Notes under the pieces: generated by a model | Told to the model about the DNA's origin: nothing | Seen by the model: only the letters and a program-made list of their open reading frames with translations | The model's database searches: none | Program-made: the position numbers and the translations under genes | NCBI GenBank assembly: GCA_022649305.1 | Contig: JALCNW010000004.1 | Location: 1 to 64,000, forward strand | From: Enterobacter sp. | GTDB lineage: Bacteria > Pseudomonadota > Gammaproteobacteria > Enterobacterales > Enterobacteriaceae | Direction of reading: 5' to 3' | DNA length: 64,000 nt | Shown here: positions 50,983 to 58,954 of the stretch, in pieces | How the letters are laid out: each line of letters opens with the position of its first letter | How positions within the stretch are numbered: position 1 is the stretch's first letter

Positions 50983-52765
50983 TTTTTTACGTCAAACGCA
51001 GAATGAGATTCGCAAGGAATATCAGGATCAAATGGCTCAGCCTGGGGTTGAGTCGCCTTTTCCGGAACTGATTTTTACCGATATTGTTATGCGTCATATG
51101 GCCGATATCGGCATGACATTCGATGATGCCGAGACGTGTCACTTTATGGCGAAAGTCAGTGGACACAATGTGCGTCTCAGCGGTTATGCCTTCTCAGAAG
51201 ATGGCGATCAACTTGACCTTTTTGTCAGCATTTATCACGGTAGCGACGAGCTTTGTCACGTCCCGGATGCTGAGACAAAAGCGATTGCCGGTCACTGCAT
51301 TCAATTTTTGCAGAAGTGCGTTGACGGTAAATTATCATCCACGCTCGATCAGTCCAATGATGCCTGGCAACTGGTGACGACCATCGAACAGTCCTACACG
51401 GAACTGGAGCAAATCAGAATTTATGTTCTGACCGATGGTCAGGTGAAAACCCGCTGGTATCAGTCCCGCGATGTGGCCGGTAAAACCATTAAATTAGAGG
51501 TTATGGACATTGTCCGCCTGTTTAACCACTGGCAGGAAGGTAAACCACGCGACGAACTGCAGGTTAATTTTGATGAGGTGGCGGGGGGCGCACTCCCCTG
51601 TGTCTGGATCCCGGATGAAATGGGTGAATATGATTATGCGCTGACGGTGGTTCCGGGCGAGACGCTGCGGTTTATCTATGAAAAATATGGCAACCGGATT
51701 CTGGAAGCGAACGTTCGCTCATTTCTGAGCCAGACGGGGAAAGTCAACAAAGGGATTCGTGACACTTTACGCGAGCAGCCTGAGCGTTTTATGGCTTATA
51801 ACAACGGCATTGTGATTGTTGCCGATCAGGTCAGGCTTGGCGAAGCGCCGGGAGGGGGTCCTGGTATTGCGTGGATGCAGGGGATGCAGATTGTCAACGG
51901 TGGGCAAACTACGGCTTCTATGTTTTTCACCAAAAAGAAATTCCCGGCAACCAATCTGCGTAACGTGCGTGTACCCGCAAAAGTCATTGTGCTTAAACAG
52001 ACGAATAATGCACAAGAAGAGATGCTAATTGCGGATATTTCGCGCTTCTCGAATAGCCAGAATAAAGTCAATATTTCCGATCTGTCAGCCAATCGACCGG
52101 TACATGTACAGCTGGAAAAAATGGCAAACACGGTGTATTGCCCGGACGGATACAGCCGTTGGTTTTACGAGCGAGCGAACGGCAGTTATAAGGTTATGCT
52201 GGAACGGGAAGGTAAAACACCAGCTGGAATCAAACGGTTAAAAGACGCGATTCCTGCCTCTCGCCGGATAACGAAAACAGATTTCGCAAAATATCATTGT
52301 GCCTGGCTCCAGCGTCCGGATTTAGTCAGCCTCGGCGGACAGAAGAACTTTGCCGCATTAATGACGATGATCGACAAGGATACTGAGCGTTATGGGGATG
52401 AACTGAACATTGAGCGTTTTAAAAATTACATCGCGCAGGCCATTATTTATAAGAAAGCCTATAAGTTGATTAATTCACTTTTCCCCGCATTTAAGGCGAA
52501 TATTGCCGCCTATACTGTGGCCGCCTATTCACATCTTTATGGCAACCAAACGGATCTTGCAGAGATCTGGAATCAACAAGGCATTGAGGAAACGATGGGC
52601 AACCGGCTTGTCAGCTTAGCCCATCGGGTGAATAGTCTTCTGACTGAATCCGCGAATGGCAGGATGATATCGGAGTGGGCGAAGAAGCCTGAATGCTGGG
52701 AGTATGTCCGCAATAAAATCTATTTCTCCGCACATGGAAAAATGGAAGATCACATGAGTAGTTAA
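50969..52765 (+). CDS. AIPR-family (abortive infection phage resistance) protein
   Basis: A 598-residue protein with the AIPR core: PERFMAYNNGIVIVADQV near 269-286, then MQIVNGGQTTASMFF and LIADISRFSNSQNKVNISDL. AIPR proteins are named for lactococcal abortive infection and occur with Z1/MORC operons; their biochemical activity is unclear. The start at 50969 (MELIDFLRQTQNEIRKEY) is preferred over a longer reading from 50882, because AGGA lies upstream and the family begins in this way. Confidence 0.88.
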   Translation: MELIDFLRQTQNEIRKEYQDQMAQPGVESPFPELIFTDIVMRHMADIGMTFDDAETCHFMAKVSGHNVRLSGYAFSEDGDQLDLFVSIYHGSDELCHVPDAETKAIAGHCIQFLQKCVDGKLSSTLDQSNDAWQLVTTIEQSYTELEQIRIYVLTDGQVKTRWYQSRDVAGKTIKLEVMDIVRLFNHWQEGKPRDELQVNFDEVAGGALPCVWIPDEMGEYDYALTVVPGETLRFIYEKYGNRILEANVRSFLSQTGKVNKGIRDTLREQPERFMAYNNGIVIVADQVRLGEAPGGGPGIAWMQGMQIVNGGQTTASMFFTKKKFPATNLRNVRVPAKVIVLKQTNNAQEEMLIADISRFSNSQNKVNISDLSANRPVHVQLEKMANTVYCPDGYSRWFYERANGSYKVMLEREGKTPAGIKRLKDAIPASRRITKTDFAKYHCAWLQRPDLVSLGGQKNFAALMTMIDKDTERYGDELNIERFKNYIAQAIIYKKAYKLINSLFPAFKANIAAYTVAAYSHLYGNQTDLAEIWNQQGIEETMGNRLVSLAHRVNSLLTESANGRMISEWAKKPECWEYVRNKIYFSAHGKMEDHMSS

Positions 52766-52788
52766 ATTGTCCACTGAGTTCATGATCG

Positions 52789-52829
52789 AAGCCCCGCGTG
52801 TGTGTTATGGGTTGCTCGCAGCGGGGCTT
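52789..52829 (+). terminator. Probable terminator of the sigma/Z1 operon
   Basis: AAGCCCCGC (52789-52797) pairs with GCGGGGCTT (52821-52829), loop 23 nt, followed by a short T-rich stretch, 23 bp after the AIPR stop. Confidence 0.6.
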
Positions 52830-53080
52830 TGTTGAATAAACCGAACTTTTTCTTAGTTGAAGATTTAGATTACACATCACCATACAACGCCGGTAGCCCC
52901 ATGGCGCTTCACATCATCATTATTTAAAATATTCTCAGGCAGGAAACTGTTCTCCTGTGCTTTTTCTGTGCTCAACGTTATCCATGCCTATCTATTTAAT
53001 GCAAATTACAGTAAAGTAAAAGGACAACTACAGCAAAGTTTCGCAATGCACTGCTATGTAACTCATTGATCCTGCGTAGA

Positions 53081-53143
53081 ATTTAAAATCCCTCGGCCAT
53101 AGGCTGTACGAGTTCAAGTCTCGTTCCGGGTACCATGGGAAAA
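53081..53143 (+). repeat. attR: 63-bp direct repeat of the leuZ 3' end
   Basis: Perfect copy of 16384-16446, lacking the 5' half of the tRNA. It marks the right end of the element. Bases 52830-53080 contain no gene I can support. Confidence 0.95.
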
Positions 53144-53179
53144 GTAGAATAAAATCAATGATAAGCAGTGTCGTATAAG

Positions 53180-53199
53180 CCACCCTCGGGTGGTTTTTT
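53180..53199 (+). terminator. leuZ-type terminator beyond attR
   Basis: CCACC/GGTGG stem with CTCG loop and six Ts, similar in placement to the terminator 35 bp after attL. The 200 bp after both att copies are only partly similar. Confidence 0.75.
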
Positions 53200-53628
53200 A
53201 TTGCCTAAATTTCGGCATTCGCCATTGTTTCGCCATTCAGCTTCACCATGTGAAGAGGGCATCACTGCCCTCCAACGACTGGCACCACTGAGATTTTCCT
53301 ATTATAGCTTGCCGTTTGAGACGCGTTCTTGTGGCCCGATATCTCCTGCTTCTCTTGCAGCGTTTCTTCCAAATTTCATACACCAGCAGCATTGAAGATC
53401 AGATTGGTTTCACCCGTGTGATTAATGTGACTCCGGAGTAGTACGAGGTAAGGATGCGACGCAAAGAAGCTCCTGCAGGAGGCTCGACAAGAGATCAGGT
53501 TTACTGGCAGGCATTACGCTCAAGATTGCCCAAGCGCCGGGCTATTTTTAAGATCAGCATTTTTTATCCCACAATATATCAACGGTTAACGTAATAATTT
53601 CATTCTTACTTACTTAAAGGAACTAAGA
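53200..53628. other. 429-bp stretch without a supported gene
   Basis: Contains no frame with a good start site. A frame ending at the TAG near 53440 reads like the tail of a protein (DQIGFTRVINVTPE), possibly a decayed gene. No IS ends are visible. Confidence 0.4.
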
Positions 53629-53997
53629 ATGAGTTGGAAAAAAGAAGTTGCAGTTTCGTATCTCCGTTCACATGCTCTGGGGCACTCTCATAGTGAATGT
53701 GCAAAGTTTACCCGCCTGGCCATTCTGGCTGGAGGTGTTAAGGTATCAAACACAGAATATGCAAAAAATTATGGGGCGGAATTATTACGTGCTGGATTCA
53801 GTGAGTTGCCGCCCGGTTCAACTTTAATTTCTGGCGATGTGGCTGTGATACAGCCGTACCACGGTGGAAATGGCATAGGTCACATGACTATGTATGACGG
53901 CACTCAGTGGATTTCTGATTTTGTTCAAAAAAGCATGTATCCAGGGCCCGGGTACCGCAAAATGCAACCATCCTTTAAAATTTACAGGATACATTGA
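53629..53997 (+). CDS. NlpC/P60- or CHAP-like amidase (possible toxin/effector)
   Basis: A 122-residue protein without signal peptide. The Cys in HSECAKF near residue 25 and the His in GIGHMTMYDG near 85 are spaced as in papain-like peptidoglycan amidases; VQK and GDVAVIQPY segments support the fold. AGGAACTAAGA precedes the ATG. A cytosolic amidase next to a lipoprotein gene fits a type VI-like effector with its periplasmic immunity protein, but no secretion genes are in the window. Confidence 0.6.
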   Translation: MSWKKEVAVSYLRSHALGHSHSECAKFTRLAILAGGVKVSNTEYAKNYGAELLRAGFSELPPGSTLISGDVAVIQPYHGGNGIGHMTMYDGTQWISDFVQKSMYPGPGYRKMQPSFKIYRIH

Positions 53998-54503
53998 TGA
54001 AAAGGATATATTTATCAGTCGTTATGTTGCTGGGGGGATGTAGTTCGGCTGCCAATCAAGATCAGAGTGCACAAGACGCTACCGAATCATTTTATAAATC
54101 CTATCTTTCCGCATTCGGCAGCGACGAAGCCAGACCTTACCCTGTCGATGAACTGCGTAAATATATTTCTAAAGATACTATTGCTCGTATTGATGCCATT
54201 CAGGAAATCTCTGAACAAGAGTTAATAGAGTCTGACTATTTTACGTATACACAGGATTACTCTCGCGAATGGATTCCTGCGTTACGAGTGGAAAACGCAA
54301 GGCCATTTTTAAACGGTGAAGTCGTCCAGGTTATTGAGGGGGCGGGTGACGGGAGAAGTATACACATTGAAGTATTTCTTCGTCGTGAAGATGATGCATG
54401 GAAAATCTACCGCGTTCGTGACATAACGAACAATTACGAGCACCCAATATTCAATGCCGGAGCAATTGCCCAGGCAAAAGTTGCAGCAGAAAGCAGCCTT
54501 TGA
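53997..54503 (+). CDS. Lipoprotein, possible immunity partner (DUF3828-like)
   Basis: A 168-residue lipoprotein starting MKRIYLSVVMLLGGCSSAAN, lipobox LGGC. The mature part resembles DUF3828-like domains (FYKSYLSAFGSDEARPYPVD, WKIYRVRDI). The start at 53997 shares one base with the amidase stop, and AGGA lies 7 bp upstream, so the two are translationally coupled. An envelope location is where immunity to an amidase would be needed. Confidence 0.6.
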   Translation: MKRIYLSVVMLLGGCSSAANQDQSAQDATESFYKSYLSAFGSDEARPYPVDELRKYISKDTIARIDAIQEISEQELIESDYFTYTQDYSREWIPALRVENARPFLNGEVVQVIEGAGDGRSIHIEVFLRREDDAWKIYRVRDITNNYEHPIFNAGAIAQAKVAAESSL

Positions 54504-54553
54504 ACCGTAAACATCATTAGCCCTGACATGAACCTGGGCATTTCATTCTCCTT

Positions 54554-54577
54554 ACCCGCCGTTGTGCGGGTTTTTTT
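54554..54577 (+). terminator. Terminator after the lipoprotein gene
   Basis: ACCCGC/GCGGGT stem followed by six further Ts. The next 30 bases (GTGCCTGAAATTCGTGCCCTG) resemble those after the leuZ terminator at 16505-16526. Confidence 0.8.
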
Positions 54578-54672
54578 GTGCCTGAAATTCGTGCCCTGAT
54601 AAACTCAATCGCAATTAGCATGACGATAGTGGGGAGACTGGCGCTCAGCCCCCCCAGATCAGGAATTGAAGC

Positions 54673-54900
54673 TTAAAACACCTTTGATGAAAAATCGTTT
54701 TTGACTTCACTTTCTATATAGGTATTCAGACCCCATCCGGCGCGTGCCAGCTCTTTCATTTTTTCCAGATGCTCCGGCCCCGGGTGGCGGATATCGTAGG
54801 CATAGACGTGATTATTCTTAAAGCGGACCTTCATCGAATTGGCATCAATCTGGAAGCTGACGACCTGTGAATCACCGCTTTTGTTGGCGTAATTTTCCAT
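54673..54900 (-). CDS. KTSC-like small protein
   Basis: A 75-residue protein. MKVRFKNNHVYAYDIRHPGPEHL and a late AGWGLNTYIES resemble the KTSC domain (short protein binding-like module of unknown function). No signal peptide. It is alone on the minus strand with livF beyond it. Moderate certainty of family. Confidence 0.55.
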   Translation of the reverse strand: MENYANKSGDSQVVSFQIDANSMKVRFKNNHVYAYDIRHPGPEHLEKMKELARAGWGLNTYIESEVKNDFSSKVF

Positions 54901-55047
54901 ACCGCATCCTGTTAGCTAAGCCTAATTTCTGGCGACGCTATCTATTAACCACGTCCTGCATTCTGATACAGGGTAATGGCTCACGGTTTGCGTAACAAAG
55001 CATAAAATAATAGGCGCAACCCCGTGATTTCGAGCGTCTTTGGCGTT

Positions 55048-55764
55048 TTATACCCCACCTAAATAAGCTTTTCTGACTTCCTGATTCCCTAACAGTTCTT
55101 CGCCGCTGCCGCTTAACCTGATCTGCCCATTCACCATTACGTATCCGCGATCGGAAAGCTTAAGCGCGTGGTGGGCATTTTGTTCCACCAAAAAGATAGT
55201 CATTCCGTTGCGAGCCAGTTCGCGTAGCGTCTGGAATATCTGTTTCACCACTATCGGGGCGAGTCCCAGGCTGGGTTCATCCAGAAGCAAAAGCTGAGGG
55301 CGGCTCATTAACGCACGGGCAATGGCCAGCATCTGTTGTTCCCCACCAGACATGGTCATGGCGCGCTGTTTGCGGCGTTCTTTCAGGCGCGGAAAGAGGT
55401 CGAACATGCTTTGCAGATCTTCAGCTGCATACTGGTTACCGACAGGAATGGTGCCCATTAACAAATTCTCTTCGACGGTCATGTCCGGGAAAATACGACG
55501 ACCTTCTGGGGCTTGTGCGATGCCGGCCGAGGCTACGTAATGTGTTGATTTATGACTAATATCTTCGCCGCGAAAGCGTATCTGGCCGCTACGAATGCGG
55601 GGCTGACCAAATATTGACATGAGTAAGGTTGATTTACCCGCGCCGTTGGCACCGATCAGAGACACGGTTTCGCCTTTATTCACCTGTAAAGAAACCTGCC
55701 TGAGGGCCTGAATAACGCCATAAAAAACGTCGACCTCCCTGAACTCCAGCATCGTGTCGCTCAT
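55048..55764 (-). CDS. livF: Branched-chain amino acid ABC ATPase LivF-type
   Basis: A 238-residue ATPase: Walker A GANGAGKST near 38-46, signature MSGGEQQMLAIARAL near 138-152, Walker B LLLDEPSLGL. It is the second ATPase of the Liv importer. It overlaps livG by 4 bp. This operon is a paralogous liv locus, since the E. coli one lies elsewhere. Confidence 0.9.
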   Translation of the reverse strand: MSDTMLEFREVDVFYGVIQALRQVSLQVNKGETVSLIGANGAGKSTLLMSIFGQPRIRSGQIRFRGEDISHKSTHYVASAGIAQAPEGRRIFPDMTVEENLLMGTIPVGNQYAAEDLQSMFDLFPRLKERRKQRAMTMSGGEQQMLAIARALMSRPQLLLLDEPSLGLAPIVVKQIFQTLRELARNGMTIFLVEQNAHHALKLSDRGYVMVNGQIRLSGSGEELLGNQEVRKAYLGGV

Positions 55765-56636
55765 GCGCTGACCTCGTTTTCATCGGTGCCCAGATAGGCG
55801 GCGATGACCTTGTCATCATGTTGGATTTGTTCAGGTTTGCCCTCGGCAATGACGTCGCCGTGGTCGAGGACAATAATGCGGTCTGAAATCTCCATCACCA
55901 TTCCCATATCGTGTTCAATCAGCAAAACGGTGATACCGTGATGGTCTCGTAAAAAACGAATAATTTTACTTAGCGTACGGGTTTCAACGGGGTTTAACCC
56001 TGCGGCCGGTTCGTCCAGACACAGCATTTCTGGGCCAGTACACATGGCACGCGCGATTTCGAGTCGGCGCTGCTGACCATATGACATCTCGCCAGCCAGC
56101 CGATTGGCGCAATCCACCAAATCCACTACCTCCAGCCAGTAAAATGCACGATCCAGAGCGTCGCTCTCTGCACGACGCCAGGCCGGAGTATTCAGCACGC
56201 CGGCAAGCAAATTGCGGTTGACGCGCATGTGCTGCGCTATCAGAAGGTTTTCCACCACTGACATTTCCCGAAACAGGCGGATATTTTGAAACGTGCGGGC
56301 AAGCCCTGCGCGATTAACCAGGTGAGTGCCGCCGAACATTTTATAAAAGATTCGCTGCGCCAACTGGGGCGGGTTTATCCAATCTCCCGGCTGGAATTTC
56401 TGGCCGAGGATCTGGATAACGTTGGTTGTTTTCTGGCGCGTATTGAAAAGGATATTACCGCCAGAAGCCTTATAGAAGCCGGTTAAGCAGTTAAAGACGG
56501 TGGTTTTCCCCGCACCGTTAGGCCCGATCAAGGCGGTAATCGAACCGCGCTGTACCTCAAGGTTGACGTCATTGAGCGCCTTGATACCACCAAAATGCAT
56601 CATCAGATGCTCAACGCTTAATATCGTACCGTTCAT
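55761..56636 (-). CDS. livG: Branched-chain amino acid ABC ATPase LivG-type
   Basis: A 291-residue ATPase with Walker A GPNGAGKTT near 38-46, a signature MSYGQQRRLEIARAM near 184-198 and Walker B LCLDEPAAGLNP. It is about 35 residues longer than E. coli LivG because of an insertion near 62-105 (QKTTNVIQILGQKFQPGDW onward). Overlaps livM and livF by 4 bp each. Confidence 0.9.
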   Translation of the reverse strand: MNGTILSVEHLMMHFGGIKALNDVNLEVQRGSITALIGPNGAGKTTVFNCLTGFYKASGGNILFNTRQKTTNVIQILGQKFQPGDWINPPQLAQRIFYKMFGGTHLVNRAGLARTFQNIRLFREMSVVENLLIAQHMRVNRNLLAGVLNTPAWRRAESDALDRAFYWLEVVDLVDCANRLAGEMSYGQQRRLEIARAMCTGPEMLCLDEPAAGLNPVETRTLSKIIRFLRDHHGITVLLIEHDMGMVMEISDRIIVLDHGDVIAEGKPEQIQHDDKVIAAYLGTDENEVSA

Positions 56637-57928
56637 GGTGCGACTCCCTTACGTACCGCGAAACCGCTACGGTTGATGCGGATTAAGCCTCGCGGCCGCC
56701 AAATCATCATAACGACCATCAGCATGCCAAACAGCAGCACGCGGTATTCCGCGAAACTGCGCAGCAGCTCTGGCGTCACGGTAAGCACAAACGCGGCCAG
56801 CACCACGCCCAGGGTTGAGCCCATTCCGCCCAATACAACGATGGCCAGGATCAGCGCCGACTCAAAGAAGGTAAACGACGTCGGGTTGACGAACCCCTGG
56901 TAGGTGGCGAAGAACACGCCAGCAATCCCGGCTGTAGATGCCCCCAACGTAAAAGCAGAAAGCTTCACCAGAACATGATTCAACCCCAGTGAGCGACAGG
57001 CAATTTCGTCCTCGCGCAGCGCTTCCCAGGCTCGGCCAATCGGCATTCGCGTCAGGCGATGCTTGATATACAGCACCAGCAATACCACCAGAACCAGAAC
57101 GGTATAGATAAAGATAAACTTCATATTTGGGTTGTAGGTCAGGTGGAAAAACTCATGAAACGGAATGCCTCCCTCTTTTGCGCGTCTGCCAAATTCAAGG
57201 CCAAAAAAGGTGGGCGGCGGGGCGGAAACCCCGTTTGGTCCACCGGTAAACGTCAGCCAGTTATTGAGGATCAGGCGGATAATTTCCCCGAATCCGAGGG
57301 TCACAATAGCCAGATAATCGCCATGCATACGCAGCACCGGAAACCCCAGCAAGGCACCGGCTGCTGCGGCCATCAGCGCCGCCAGCGGCAGCATCGTCCA
57401 GAATCCTAGGCCCAGATATTGATAACCCAGCGCCAGACCGTATGCGCCAATGGCGTAAAAGGCAACATATCCCAGATCCAATAACCCGGCCAGGCCGACA
57501 ACAATATTCAAACCCAGGCCGAGCAACACGTATATCAACCCGAGAATCGCGACGGTGAGGACGTACTTGGTGGCGATAAATGGAAAACAGACGGCAAGCG
57601 TGAGAACCAGAGGAATAATCCAGCGCATACGGCTTTTATGTTCAGGGGCGCGCACGTACACACCAGCGTGTTGTGCGTCGAAGCGCGATAAAAAACGAGT
57701 GCCGATGGCGGTTGTCAGAAAGGCCGTCAGTAAAAAACGCCCGATCATAACGGCCGCCACTATCCAGGCTAATCGGTGCCCGTCGAAGTTAAAACTGTAA
57801 CCATCCAGCACCACACCCACGATCGGGCCAAAAATAATTAACGCGACCATACCGGCAAAAAGGGCATCCAGAATGCAGCGTTTCAAAGAGAAACCCTCGT
57901 GTGAATCCGTAAGTGTCGTCATATTCAC
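56633..57928 (-). CDS. livM: Branched-chain amino acid permease LivM-type
   Basis: A 431-residue inner-membrane permease with about ten hydrophobic segments. The LivM signature (GLGLNIVVGLAGLLDLGYVAF) and the coupling loop (GRAWEALREDEIACRSLGLN) are clear. Length is close to E. coli LivM (425). Overlaps livG by 4 bp and lies 3 bp after livH. Confidence 0.9.
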   Translation of the reverse strand: MNMTTLTDSHEGFSLKRCILDALFAGMVALIIFGPIVGVVLDGYSFNFDGHRLAWIVAAVMIGRFLLTAFLTTAIGTRFLSRFDAQHAGVYVRAPEHKSRMRWIIPLVLTLAVCFPFIATKYVLTVAILGLIYVLLGLGLNIVVGLAGLLDLGYVAFYAIGAYGLALGYQYLGLGFWTMLPLAALMAAAAGALLGFPVLRMHGDYLAIVTLGFGEIIRLILNNWLTFTGGPNGVSAPPPTFFGLEFGRRAKEGGIPFHEFFHLTYNPNMKFIFIYTVLVLVVLLVLYIKHRLTRMPIGRAWEALREDEIACRSLGLNHVLVKLSAFTLGASTAGIAGVFFATYQGFVNPTSFTFFESALILAIVVLGGMGSTLGVVLAAFVLTVTPELLRSFAEYRVLLFGMLMVVMMIWRPRGLIRINRSGFAVRKGVAP

Positions 57929-57931
57929 TCC

Positions 57932-58846
57932 TCACACTTTGGCAACAACGGGGCGGCCAAGCAGTCCCTGAGGACGGAAAATGAGGATCACCACCAGTAA
58001 TCCAAACGAGAACACGTCTTTGTAATCGGAGTTCACCATCCCTGAAAATTGCGCTTCCGCAATACCGAGGATTAATCCCCCTAGCATCGCGCCGGGCAGT
58101 GAGCCAATACCGCCGAGCACGGCGGCGGTGAAGGCTTTAATGCCAATGACAAAGCCTACGTAGAAATCAAAGGTGCCGTAGTTCATGGTAATTAATACGC
58201 CCGCGAGACCGGCCATAGCTGCGCCAATCATGAATACCAGCGAGATAATCTTGTCGGTGTTAATCCCGAGGATTGACGCCATTTTCCGGTCTTGCTGTAC
58301 CGCGCGACACATCCGTCCCAGACGAGTGCGGCTGATTATCCACGTCAGCAGCAGCATGCCGGCAAATGAGACGATCAAAATAAACACCTTGGTATAGGTC
58401 ACCTGCACAAAACCTTCGCCAATATGAAAACGAAGTACGCCGTCAAGCATCGTTGGCACGCCTTGCTGGCGTGGACCCTGGCTGATTTGCGCGTAGTTTT
58501 GCAAAATTAACGACATGCCGATGGCGGAGATAAGCGGGGCTAATCGCGTCGAGTTTCGTAACGGTTTATAGGCGATACGCTCAATCGTCCAGCCGTACAC
58601 CCCGGTTACGATAATAGTGAACACCAGCGTGCCGAGTATCAGTAAAGGAAAAGAGTGCAGACCGAAGAAAGAAAGTAACGCCAGACCGATGGCACTGAGA
58701 TAAGCAGAGATCATATACACTTCGCCATGAGCGAAATTTATCATGCCAATAATGCCATACACCATGGTGTAACCGATGGCGATCAACCCGTAGACAGAAC
58801 CCAGCGTTAAACCATTGATAAGCTGTTGCAGAAAGAATGTACTCAT
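57932..58846 (-). CDS. livH: Branched-chain amino acid permease LivH-type
   Basis: A 304-residue permease starting MSTFFLQQLINGLTLGSVYG, the typical LivH N-terminus, with multiple membrane segments and the coupling loop (TRLGRMCRAVQQDRKMASILG). It pairs with LivM. A large inverted repeat lies between it and livK. Confidence 0.92.
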   Translation of the reverse strand: MSTFFLQQLINGLTLGSVYGLIAIGYTMVYGIIGMINFAHGEVYMISAYLSAIGLALLSFFGLHSFPLLILGTLVFTIIVTGVYGWTIERIAYKPLRNSTRLAPLISAIGMSLILQNYAQISQGPRQQGVPTMLDGVLRFHIGEGFVQVTYTKVFILIVSFAGMLLLTWIISRTRLGRMCRAVQQDRKMASILGINTDKIISLVFMIGAAMAGLAGVLITMNYGTFDFYVGFVIGIKAFTAAVLGGIGSLPGAMLGGLILGIAEAQFSGMVNSDYKDVFSFGLLVVILIFRPQGLLGRPVVAKV

Positions 58847-58876
58847 CTTCGCGCGCTCTTGTTATGTACCCGTCAT

Positions 58877-58914
58877 ACCTCAGGCTGCATGTCAATTCAC
58901 ATGCAGCCTGAGGT
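58877..58914. promoter_or_regulatory. Strong hairpin between livK and livH
   Basis: 16-bp perfect arms (ACCTCAGGCTGCATGT at 58877-58892 and its complement at 58899-58914) with a 6-nt loop. It lies 40 bp after the livK stop, has no long T-run, and probably stabilises or attenuates the mRNA so that binding protein exceeds permease. Confidence 0.7.
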
Positions 58915-58954
58915 GTTTATCGCGTTAGTCGAGATTGAGCGTAACGCCGTCCCG

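Larger units (their letters stand above)
16384..53143. mobile_element. 36.8-kb pipolin-like integrative element in leuZ
   Basis: The segment lies between perfect 63-bp direct repeats of the leuZ 3' end. It carries two tyrosine recombinases, an AlpA/excisionase-like protein, a uracil-DNA-glycosylase-like protein and a family B DNA polymerase of the primer-independent (piPolB) kind. The right two thirds is a defence island. Pipolins of E. coli are known to sit in tRNA genes with att repeats, tyrosine recombinases, UDG and restriction systems, which is the set seen here. No structural phage genes, conjugation genes or terminal protein gene are visible. Confidence 0.88.

Noticed and set aside
16384..53143. 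CRISPR array in the defence island
   Set aside because: No regularly spaced repeats seen; only the att, 23-bp and hsdS repeats.
53168..53395. Plus-strand 75-codon frame after attR
   Set aside because: Low-complexity, Pro/Ser/His-rich translation that overlaps the terminator and has no start signal.
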